Assembly: GCA_014763835.1 (NCBI GenBank)
Contig: JACXUQ010000066.1
Span: 1-7,079 of the forward strand
DNA: 7,079 nt
Source: Thiotrichales bacterium
GTDB taxonomy: Bacteria > Pseudomonadota > Gammaproteobacteria > Thiomicrospirales > Thiomicrospiraceae
Reading direction: 5' to 3'
Of this stretch, positions 1-5,622 are shown one piece after another. The notes beneath the pieces were generated by a model that was not told where the DNA came from, searched no databases, and saw only the letters and a list, made by a program, of their open reading frames with translations. Position 1 is the first letter of the stretch. Every line of letters begins with the position of its first letter. The position numbers and the translations under genes are program-made.

Positions 1-620
1 GTTGTTTTGAGTTTAAGCGGTTCAGCGGATTCGGCAATATAAGCATCGCAATTTTGCAGCTGGGTACGGTAAGCATTGGCTTGATTAGTGACCTTTTGCG
101 CGACCTTTTTAAGCCAGGGTTTCTGGTTGTAGGTTTTGCGCGAATAGCCGCCGCGCCCTTCGTGATAGGCCAGATAGAGGTTGTAGGTGTCTTTGCGGGA
201 AATGCCGAGCTGACGGGCTGACTCGTAGTTATACCAGCCAATAAAGTCCAGGGCATCTTCCACGTCGCTGCGGTTGGCGCCCCAGTTGCCGCTGGCCTTC
301 TGATAGTCCTTCCATGCAGGATCCTGGGCTTGGGCGTAGCCGTAGGCCGAGGAGTCACGCGGCAAGGGAATCAGTCCCAGAAAGTAGGGGCGTTCCGGCT
401 GGGCATCGTGTTTAAAGCGCGATTCCTGGTGAACAAATGCCATGAGGATGTAACTCGGCACGCCCCAGCGTTTTTCCGAGGCGCGCGCCGCATCCTGCCA
501 ATCGTCGTCAAAATCGTAAATGGCGCAGATGTTGTTATAGGTCGATTTCGGCGGATTAGAACTGCACCCCGCCAAAAGCCCCAATACCAGTAATCCGCTC
601 CATGCCTTCTTGATACTCAT
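1..620 (-). CDS. Lytic transglycosylase (SLT-domain) lipoprotein, 3' end missing
   Basis: Seen: an open frame starts at the ATG at 620 and runs without a stop off the left edge, giving 206 codons. Residues 1-19 are a lipoprotein signal (basic MSIKK, hydrophobic core, lipobox LAGC with Cys19 as the predicted lipidated residue). The body has the SLT/GH23-type catalytic motif HQESRF with Glu66 as the likely acid, a GYAQA motif at 94-98, and AYHEGRGGY at 151-159. Known: SLT enzymes cleave the MurNAc-GlcNAc bond of peptidoglycan to give 1,6-anhydro ends. Inference: it acts at the periplasmic face of a membrane, probably the outer one, since Ser rather than Asp follows Cys19. Close relatives are about 200 residues, so the stop is probably just outside the window. 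The start ATG overlaps the upstream stop (ATGA) and has no clear Shine-Dalgarno (SD) sequence of its own, so translation is probably coupled to the upstream gene. The family call is firm; the enzyme subtype is not assigned. Confidence 0.88.
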   Translation of the reverse strand, partial: MSIKKAWSGLLVLGLLAGCSSNPPKSTYNNICAIYDFDDDWQDAARASEKRWGVPSYILMAFVHQESRFKHDAQPERPYFLGLIPLPRDSSAYGYAQAQDPAWKDYQKASGNWGANRSDVEDALDFIGWYNYESARQLGISRKDTYNLYLAYHEGRGGYSRKTYNQKPWLKKVAQKVTNQANAYRTQLQNCDAYIAESAEPLKLKT

Positions 621-1528
621 AGACTGCCATATACAAAGTTCTGTCGATAAATAACTGCTTTATCCTGGTTTAGAATCTCAACGCGCCACTGCCCTTGCCA
701 GGCGCTGGTGAGGCGTTTGCTTGACCAGGTACGGTACAGGTTACTGTGAATAGTCAATGGAATCAATGCCATTTCGCGATCATTGTGGATCCAGCGATGA
801 TAGAGCGTCTGGCCTTCGCCATTTTTAATCTGTGTAAAGAAGTAGAGTTGACGCACCGGCTTGGGCACACGGTTGTTGAACGTTTCGCCGGGTTCTTTGT
901 CGACGATTTCGGCACTCAACACCGCCTGCTCAATCTGAATCGTGCTGTCGACAATCTTTTCTGCTGTCAGCCGTGGAGACTGCTCGGCAAGATATTGTTC
1001 GTGCGTCAGGTTGAGGTCTTCACGCTGCTGTGTGGTGAGTAAGGTCAAAGGGAGATTGTTTTTATCGTCCTGAACGCTATTCTCTGCGGTTGATTGGGGT
1101 TCTACCGGCGCTTGCGGCGACGTTTCTTCGAATGCGGTAATGGTTTCAGGGGTAGCCTGTTGGGTTTTTTCAGTTGCAAGCGGAGGTGTTTTTAGCGTCG
1201 AAGGGGGGGCCGGGCTGATTGCGGCGGCTTCTTGCTTTTCCTGCTGGATATTCTGTATCAGTCCCAATGCGGTTGCCCCGCCGCCCAGCATGAGCATGAC
1301 ATACCAAGCCATCCGCTGGCGCCAGGGCGAGGCGGATTTGGCGGCCTCAATCCGTGCGACCATTTCGGTTTGGGCCTGTTCCCAGCCTTGCTCAAAAAAG
1401 GCACGGGCGGCAGGGTCGTAGCGGATGTCGCTGGGTGCCTGTGTTAGTGCCTTGCCTTCGTAGGCTAAACGAAAGCCCTTTTTAAAGGCGTAGAGGTGTT
1501 TGGCGTTGTGCGTTTCGGGTAAGCGCAT
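617..1528 (-). CDS. Membrane protein with RMF-like N-terminal domain and C-terminal DUF2914 domain
   Basis: Seen, 303 aa in four parts. Residues 11-55 resemble ribosome modulation factor: KGF at 17-19, G25, a Pro at 32, then FFEQGWEQAQ at 44-53, matching the RMF pattern of an early G-Y/F and a final W/F-L-x-G-W-x-x-A. Residues 73-91 are one hydrophobic membrane segment. Residues 98-160 are a Pro/Ala/Thr/Glu/Gln-rich linker. Residues about 198-302 match DUF2914, with RQLYFFTQI (226-234), HRWIHND (244-250), YRTWSSKRL (265-273) and GQWRVEIL (279-286). Known: RMF dimerises 70S ribosomes in stationary phase; DUF2914 has no defined function. Inference: the N-terminus is cytoplasmic and DUF2914 periplasmic. 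The ATG at 1528 is preceded by TAAGG, which overlaps the ftsY stop, leaving 9 nt between the genes. The DUF2914 call is strong. The RMF-like call rests on eye alignment to E. coli RMF, with about three extra residues between the conserved glycines. Confidence 0.85.
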   Translation of the reverse strand: MRLPETHNAKHLYAFKKGFRLAYEGKALTQAPSDIRYDPAARAFFEQGWEQAQTEMVARIEAAKSASPWRQRMAWYVMLMLGGGATALGLIQNIQQEKQEAAAISPAPPSTLKTPPLATEKTQQATPETITAFEETSPQAPVEPQSTAENSVQDDKNNLPLTLLTTQQREDLNLTHEQYLAEQSPRLTAEKIVDSTIQIEQAVLSAEIVDKEPGETFNNRVPKPVRQLYFFTQIKNGEGQTLYHRWIHNDREMALIPLTIHSNLYRTWSSKRLTSAWQGQWRVEILNQDKAVIYRQNFVYGSL

Positions 1529-1537
1529 AAACCGACC

Positions 1538-2656
1538 TTAGGCACTTTGATCGAAGAGGGCCTCGGTAAACTCCTTGGCCTGGAACGGTCGCAAATCGTC
1601 AATGGATTCCCCCACGCCGATAAAGCGCACCGGAATGCCCAGCTGTTCGGCCAGCGCAAAGACAATACCGCCTTTTGCCGTGCCATCGAGTTTAGTCACT
1701 GTAATGCCGGAAACGTCCACTGCCTCACCGAATTGACGCGCCTGATTCAAGGCATTTTGCCCGGTGCCGGCATCAATCACCAGCATGACTTCATGCGGTG
1801 CGCTGCCATCCACTTTCTGAATGACGCGTTTGACCTTTTTCAACTCTTCCATCAGGTTGGTCTGAGTATGCAAACGCCCTGCGGTATCGGCAATCAACAC
1901 GTCGATTTTTTTGGCTTTGGCCGACTGGATCGCATCGAAAATCACGGCGGCCGAATCGGCTCCGGTTTTCTGGGCGATGACCGGTACCTGGTTGCGTTCG
2001 CCCCAGGTTTGCAACTGCTCCACCGCGGCGGCACGGAAGGTGTCGCCGGCCGCCAGCATGACCGACTTGCCTTCGTTCTGGAATTTTTTGGCAAGCTTGC
2101 CGATGGTGGTGGTTTTGCCGACGCCGTTAATGCCCACCATTAAGATCACATAAGGTCCGCCCTGTTGGGTCAAGTGTGAGTTGATGTCCAAAGGTTGGCT
2201 AATCGGTTCGATAATGGCCTGCAATTGCGCTTTCAGAGCGTTGAACAAGGCATTCGGGTCTTTCAATTCCTTGCGGCTGACCTGTTCGGTGAGGTTGCCA
2301 ATAATGCGATCGGTCGCTTCCACGCCGACATCGGCGGTCAACAGAATCATTTCGATTTCGTCGAGCAGGTCGGCGTCGATCTCTTTGCGCCCCAGCAGCA
2401 GGCTCGCCAAGCTGTCGGTAAAACCGCGGCGGGTTTTGCTGAGGCTGTTTTTAAGGCGGGTGAAGAAGCTGCTTTTAGGCTCTTTGTCTGTTGTGGCGGA
2501 CGCGGCTTGCTGTTTGCTTTCGGATACTGCCGCCGGTGCGGTTTCTGCCTCCGCCTGGGTGGTTGGGGTTTCGGTTGCCAACTCGGGTTGAGCGGCGGGG
2601 GATTCTTCAACTGTTTCGGTTGGCGTTGGTTTGTTGCGGCGCAAAAAACTGAACAT
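1538..2656 (-). CDS. ftsY: Signal recognition particle receptor FtsY
   Basis: FtsY is the membrane-associated SRP GTPase that pairs with Ffh and delivers ribosomes making inner-membrane proteins to the translocon. Seen, 372 aa: a short Pro/Ala/Glu/Thr-rich acidic A region (about 10-60), an amphipathic stretch SSFFTRLKNSL (62-72) fitting the membrane-targeting helix at the A/N boundary, a helical N domain (about 73-160), and the G domain with P-loop GINGVGKTTT (175-184), GDTFRAAAVEQL (204-215), DTAGR (257-261), TKLDGTAKGG (321-330), and GVGE plus DLRPF near the C-terminus (347-358). The A region is much shorter than in E. coli FtsY (about 497 aa in total), as in many other proteobacteria. The start is supported by AGGA (2664-2667) seven bases upstream. 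It is the first gene of a leftward operon and is followed by a DUF2914 gene, not by ftsE-ftsX-rpoH as is common in gammaproteobacteria. Confidence 0.98.
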   Translation of the reverse strand: MFSFLRRNKPTPTETVEESPAAQPELATETPTTQAEAETAPAAVSESKQQAASATTDKEPKSSFFTRLKNSLSKTRRGFTDSLASLLLGRKEIDADLLDEIEMILLTADVGVEATDRIIGNLTEQVSRKELKDPNALFNALKAQLQAIIEPISQPLDINSHLTQQGGPYVILMVGINGVGKTTTIGKLAKKFQNEGKSVMLAAGDTFRAAAVEQLQTWGERNQVPVIAQKTGADSAAVIFDAIQSAKAKKIDVLIADTAGRLHTQTNLMEELKKVKRVIQKVDGSAPHEVMLVIDAGTGQNALNQARQFGEAVDVSGITVTKLDGTAKGGIVFALAEQLGIPVRFIGVGESIDDLRPFQAKEFTEALFDQSA

Positions 2657-2718
2657 GCTGATTTCCTGTTAGATGGATTGGCATTGGACTCAATGTCATG
2701 GGCAGCCAATCAACGGTT

Positions 2719-2743
2719 AAAACCCAGCATAAGACTGGGTTTT
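2719..2743. promoter_or_regulatory. Perfect 9-bp dyad in the divergent control region
   Basis: AAAACCCAG (2719-2727) and CTGGGTTTT (2735-2743) are perfect reverse complements separated by the 7-nt loop CATAAGA. On the plus strand a T5 run (2740-2744) ends the right arm, so the element looks like an intrinsic terminator or a protein-binding operator. It lies upstream of both flanking genes, where a terminator has no obvious customer, and the candidate ftsY -10 element falls in its centre. I favour an operator, or a block on antisense transcription, over a gene-end terminator. The palindrome is certain; its role is not. Confidence 0.5.
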
Positions 2744-2757
2744 TAAGAGTTTGTTAA
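2729..2757 (-). promoter_or_regulatory. Candidate sigma70 promoter for the ftsY operon
   Basis: Read on the minus strand, TTAACA (2752-2757, 5 of 6 to the -35 consensus) is followed after 17 nt by TCTTAT (2729-2734, 4 of 6 to the -10 consensus). Transcription would begin near 2722, giving a leader of roughly 65 nt before the ftsY ATG. The -10 lies in the loop of the dyad at 2719-2743. The match is moderate and chosen by eye; no better pair was seen closer to the gene. Confidence 0.35.
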
Positions 2758-2760
2758 TAC

Positions 2761-2788
2761 TTGAAATGGATTATTGGGCTATTATAAA
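2761..2788 (+). promoter_or_regulatory. Candidate sigma70 promoter for the M16 peptidase operon
   Basis: TTGAAA (2761-2766) and TATAAA (2783-2788) each match consensus at 5 of 6 positions, with a 16-nt spacer. Transcription would start near 2795, about 105 nt before the peptidase start codon. The -35 is only 3 bp from the -35 proposed for the opposite promoter, so both polymerases would compete for one short stretch. This is the best promoter match in the window. Confidence 0.6.
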
Positions 2789-2799
2789 TCAATCTCAAA

Positions 2800-2889
2800 A
2801 TGGGTGGGGCAATGTTGCTTATCCCTGTGGTTAATTGGTCAGCCGCGCTTGGTGTTGCGGCGTTTGAACGCGCAATCCTACCTGTTTAA
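2800..2889 (+). CDS. Possible short leader ORF in front of the M16 operon
   Basis: An ATG at 2800 opens a 29-codon frame, largely hydrophobic (MLLIPVV near the start, SAALGVAAF in the middle). It ends at a TAA (2887-2889) that is the first three bases of the peptidase ribosome binding site. A second in-frame ATG at 2812 has a GGGTGGGG tract (2802-2809) just upstream, rather close. A ribosome ending here would sit on the SD of the next gene, which would suit translational coupling. It may equally be chance; I recognise no family and no attenuator hairpin follows it. Confidence 0.2.
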   Translation: MGGAMLLIPVVNWSAALGVAAFERAILPV

Positions 2890-2895
2890 GGTGGG
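2887..2895 (+). promoter_or_regulatory. Ribosome binding site deciding the M16 peptidase start
   Basis: TAAGGTGGG is close to the full SD consensus TAAGGAGG and lies 5 nt before the ATG at 2901. It supports that start over the in-frame GTG at 2919 and ATG at 2928, and over the out-of-frame ATG at 2897. Confidence 0.6.
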
Positions 2896-2900
2896 TATGG

Positions 2901-4277
2901 ATGAAGAGGAATGCAAGAGTGAAGGTGATGAAAAAGCTGGCATGGGCCGCCTTGGCGTTTTCGCTGACAGCGCCGGCGCACGCCAAAATTTCGGAGTTTA
3001 GCTTGGATAACGGCATGAAGGTGCTGGTGAAAGAGGATCACCGCGCAGCGGTGGTGGTACAGCAGGTCTGGTACCGCGTGGGCTCCACCTATGAAACGCC
3101 GGGCAAGACCGGCCTGTCGCATATGCTGGAGCACATGATGTTCAAAGGCACCAAAAGCCTGCAGCCGGGTGAGTTTTCCAAAATCGTGTCGCGTTTGGGC
3201 GGCGAGGAAAACGCTTTCACCTCGGCCAACTACACCGCCTATTATCAGGTGGTCGGCAAGCAGCATCTGGAAAAGGTAATGCAACTGGAATCCGACCGCA
3301 TGCGTAATCTGGTGATTGACGAAAGCGAGTTCCTCAAAGAGCGCGATGTGGTTACTGAGGAGCGCCGCTGGCGCTTGGAGGACAAGCCCTACTCGAAACT
3401 GAACGAGCAATTCAACGCTACGGCCTTTCTGAACAGTCCGGCGCGTAACCCGACCATCGGCTGGATGACCGATATCCGCAGCTACACGGTGGACGACCTG
3501 CGTGACTGGTACCGCCAGTGGTATGCGCCCAATAACGCTACCCTGGTGGTGGTTGGCGATGTCGACCCGCAGCAGGTGCTGGCCCTGGCGAAGCGCTACT
3601 ACGGCGCTTATCAGCCCGAAAAGATTGAAGCGATCAAGCCGCAGGTGGAAATCGAGCAGGAAGGTTTGCGACGTATTGAACTCAAAGGCAATACGCAGGT
3701 GCCGTCTTTGCAGATGGGGTTTCATGTGCCGAGCCTGCTGACGGCGGACAATAAACGCGAGGTTTATGCCTTGGCGGTGTTAAGTGCATTGCTGGATGGC
3801 GGCGAAAGTAGCCGCTTGCCGCAGGCGCTGGTACGCGGCAAGCAACTCGCGGCCGGCGTGAGTGCCGGTTACAGCGCCACCGACCGTCTGGATACCCTGT
3901 TTGAATTGAGCGCCACACCGGTTGAAGCCGGCAGGTTGGCGGACTTGGAAAAGGCGTTGTTGGAGGAGGTGGATAAGCTGAAAACCACAGCGGTCAGTGC
4001 GGCCGAGCTGCAGCGCGTGTTGGCGATGGAAGAGGCCGATCACGTCTATTACCGCGATTCCATCCAGGCGCAGGCGATGATTATGGGGTCGCTGGTCAGC
4101 GTCGGTTTGCCGGCCGATACCTTGGACAAATGGATCGACAATCTGCGTTCGGTTACGCCGGAGGAGGTCATGGCGGTGGCAAAAAAATATCTGACGCCTG
4201 ATAACCTGACGATTGCCACGCTCTATCCGGATGGCAAAGACCACTCCAATATCAAACCTTACAAGGGGAGATTGTAA
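2901..4277 (+). CDS. Periplasmic M16B zinc metallopeptidase, catalytic subunit
   Basis: Seen, 458 aa: a Sec signal peptide (basic MKRNARVKVMKK, hydrophobic core, likely cut after AHA at 26-28), then the M16 N-terminal domain with the inverted zinc motif HMLEH (74-78). His74 and His78 are ligands, Glu77 is the catalytic base, and the distal ligand is most likely Glu154 in VVTEERR, 76 residues after His78, the usual M16 spacing. The C-terminal M16 domain follows (about 190-400). Length is normal for a two-domain M16B protein, which works as a dimer, unlike the four-domain pitrilysins. Known: such proteins degrade or process peptides inside a closed chamber. Inference: it pairs with the product of the next gene, whose start codon overlaps its stop by one base (TAATG). 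Its physiological substrate cannot be told from sequence. Family and activity are firm; the exact start is less so, since GTG 2919 also has an AGAGGA upstream. Confidence 0.95.
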   Translation: MKRNARVKVMKKLAWAALAFSLTAPAHAKISEFSLDNGMKVLVKEDHRAAVVVQQVWYRVGSTYETPGKTGLSHMLEHMMFKGTKSLQPGEFSKIVSRLGGEENAFTSANYTAYYQVVGKQHLEKVMQLESDRMRNLVIDESEFLKERDVVTEERRWRLEDKPYSKLNEQFNATAFLNSPARNPTIGWMTDIRSYTVDDLRDWYRQWYAPNNATLVVVGDVDPQQVLALAKRYYGAYQPEKIEAIKPQVEIEQEGLRRIELKGNTQVPSLQMGFHVPSLLTADNKREVYALAVLSALLDGGESSRLPQALVRGKQLAAGVSAGYSATDRLDTLFELSATPVEAGRLADLEKALLEEVDKLKTTAVSAAELQRVLAMEEADHVYYRDSIQAQAMIMGSLVSVGLPADTLDKWIDNLRSVTPEEVMAVAKKYLTPDNLTIATLYPDGKDHSNIKPYKGRL

Positions 4278-5581
4278 TGAAACCTGTGTATAGCCTTTTC
4301 ATAGCCGGCCTGTTGAGTTTTGTGAGCCTGCCGATTTGGGCCAAGGTGGATATACAAACCTGGCAGACCTCCAAGGGCGCAAAAGTGATGTTTGTGGCCG
4401 CGCCGGAACTGCCGATGCTGGATATTCAGGTGGTGTTTGATGCCGGCAGTGCGCGTGACGGCGATAAATGGGGCTTGGCGTCGCTGACCACCGCCTTGGT
4501 GGGGACGCACACACCCGGGATGACGGAGGAGCAGATCAATACTCGCACCAATGAACTGGGTGCGCGGATCGGCGGTGATGTGGATCGTGACAAAGCGACC
4601 TTCTCTCTGCGCACCATCACCCGCGAAGGGGTGTTGCAGCCGGCGTTGGAACTGTTTAAAACCAGTCTGACGCAGAGCCAGTTTGATCAGGAAATTTTTG
4701 AACGCGAACGTCAGCGTACGCTGGTGGGGCTGCGCCAGCAGCAACATTCGCCGGAGAGTCTGGCGCAGAATGCCTTCTGGAAAAATCTGTATGGTACGCA
4801 TCCCTATGCCCATCCGGTGTCGGGAACGGTTGAAACCGTGGAGCAGCTTAAACTGAAAGACGTGCAGGCTTTCTATCAGCGCTATTTTGTCGCGGCGAAT
4901 GCAACTATCGCCATTGTCGGTCAGCTGAATACTGAACAGGCCAGGCAGATCGCCGAAAATCTGATCGCCACCTTGCCGCAGGGCGAGAAGCCGCAGGCGT
5001 TACCGCAGCCGCAGCCGTTGAAGCAAGCGCAGCGGGAGATTCTGCCGTTTGAATCGTCGCAGAGCTATTTCCGCATGGGGCAGATCGGTGTGGCGCGCGG
5101 CGATGCCGATTATTATGCGCTGTTTCTCGGCAACCATCTGCTCGGCGGCAGCGGATTCGGTTCCATGCTGATGGAAGAGGTGCGCGAGAAGCGCGGCCTG
5201 GTGTACGGCGTGGGCAGCGGTTTTGCGCCGATGCGCGTGGCCGGTCCGTGGGTGAGTTATCTGTCGACCAAAAATGCCTCGGCCTTGGAGGCTGAAAAGG
5301 TGGTGCGTTCGACCATCGAGTCCTTTTTGAAATCGATTGATGACAAACATTTCGAAGCCATTAAGGAGAATCTGGTGGGCGGCTTCCCGCTGCGTATCGA
5401 CAGCAATGCCAAGATTATCGGTTATATTGCGATGATCGGTTTTTACGGCTTGCCGTTGGATTATTTAGAGCAGTTTCCCGAGCGCATTCAGGCGTTGACC
5501 AAGGCAGAGGTGCTGCAGGCCTGGCGCAAGCATTTCGATCTGCATAAACAGGTCACCGTCATGGTCGGTCAGCCGGCCTAA
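4277..5581 (+). CDS. Periplasmic M16B peptidase-like protein, non-catalytic partner
   Basis: Seen, 434 aa: a signal peptide likely cut after IWA (20-22), then two M16 domains. Where the catalytic paralogue has HxxEH this protein reads GLASLTTALV (66-75), so it has no zinc ligands and cannot hydrolyse peptides by itself. The C-terminal half keeps a glycine-rich loop LLGGSGFGS (288-296) and EVREKRGLVYG (301-311), carrying the Arg and Tyr typical of the substrate-holding subunit. Known: M16B heterodimers such as mitochondrial processing peptidase and the Sphingomonas two-subunit enzyme join one zinc-bearing and one R/Y-bearing subunit. Inference: the same division of labour applies here. The start has a good SD (AAGGGGAG, 4263-4270, 6 nt away) and shares one base with the upstream stop, so the two subunits are probably made together. 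A 17-nt repeat begins within its signal-peptide codons and recurs just after its stop. Confidence 0.94.
   Translation: MKPVYSLFIAGLLSFVSLPIWAKVDIQTWQTSKGAKVMFVAAPELPMLDIQVVFDAGSARDGDKWGLASLTTALVGTHTPGMTEEQINTRTNELGARIGGDVDRDKATFSLRTITREGVLQPALELFKTSLTQSQFDQEIFERERQRTLVGLRQQQHSPESLAQNAFWKNLYGTHPYAHPVSGTVETVEQLKLKDVQAFYQRYFVAANATIAIVGQLNTEQARQIAENLIATLPQGEKPQALPQPQPLKQAQREILPFESSQSYFRMGQIGVARGDADYYALFLGNHLLGGSGFGSMLMEEVREKRGLVYGVGSGFAPMRVAGPWVSYLSTKNASALEAEKVVRSTIESFLKSIDDKHFEAIKENLVGGFPLRIDSNAKIIGYIAMIGFYGLPLDYLEQFPERIQALTKAEVLQAWRKHFDLHKQVTVMVGQPA
4305..4321 (+). repeat. Left copy of a 17-nt exact direct repeat
   Basis: CCGGCCTGTTGAGTTTT here encodes part of the signal-peptide core (AGLLSF) of the second M16 protein. 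The identical 17 bases recur at 5605-5621 in the same orientation, exactly 1300 bp away. Flanking bases on either side do not match. Confidence 0.7.
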
Positions 5582-5622
5582 CCGTTCTTTCGGTTCTCTG
5601 TCACCCGGCCTGTTGAGTTTTT
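5580..5622 (+). terminator. Weak terminator-like structure between convergent genes
   Basis: AACCG (5580-5584) pairs with CGGTT (5591-5595) around the loop TTCTTT. An outer GCCGG (5572-5576) can pair with CCGGC (5605-5609), and a T5 run lies at 5618-5622, though 8 nt separate it from the outer stem. The inner hairpin is short and has no T run directly after it on either strand. It could end the M16 transcript, but it is not a canonical terminator, and no better one was seen in the 39-bp gap. Confidence 0.25.
5605..5621 (+). repeat. Right copy of a 17-nt exact direct repeat
   Basis: This stretch is identical to 4305-4321 and lies in the gap after the second M16 gene. Its last base is also the first plus-strand base of the stop codon (complement of TAA, 5621-5623) of the converging glycosyltransferase. 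Here it does not encode M16 sequence. Confidence 0.7.

Noticed and set aside
330..593. 87-codon plus-strand frame across the left-edge gene
   Set aside because: The opposite strand encodes a clear lytic transglycosylase with lipobox and catalytic Glu over the same bases.
1547..2143. 198-codon open frame antisense to ftsY
   Set aside because: It is a shadow of the FtsY GTPase domain; His/Phe/Gly-rich low-quality translation, no SD and no recognisable domain.
2774..3001. 75-codon frame starting with TTG in the M16 leader
   Set aside because: It overlaps the proposed -10 element, has no SD, and runs out of frame into the real signal-peptide coding sequence.
2886..3725. 279-codon open frame antisense to the catalytic M16 gene
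   Set aside because: It lies wholly opposite a firmly identified peptidase, its translation shows no family motif, and long antisense frames are common in GC-rich coding DNA.
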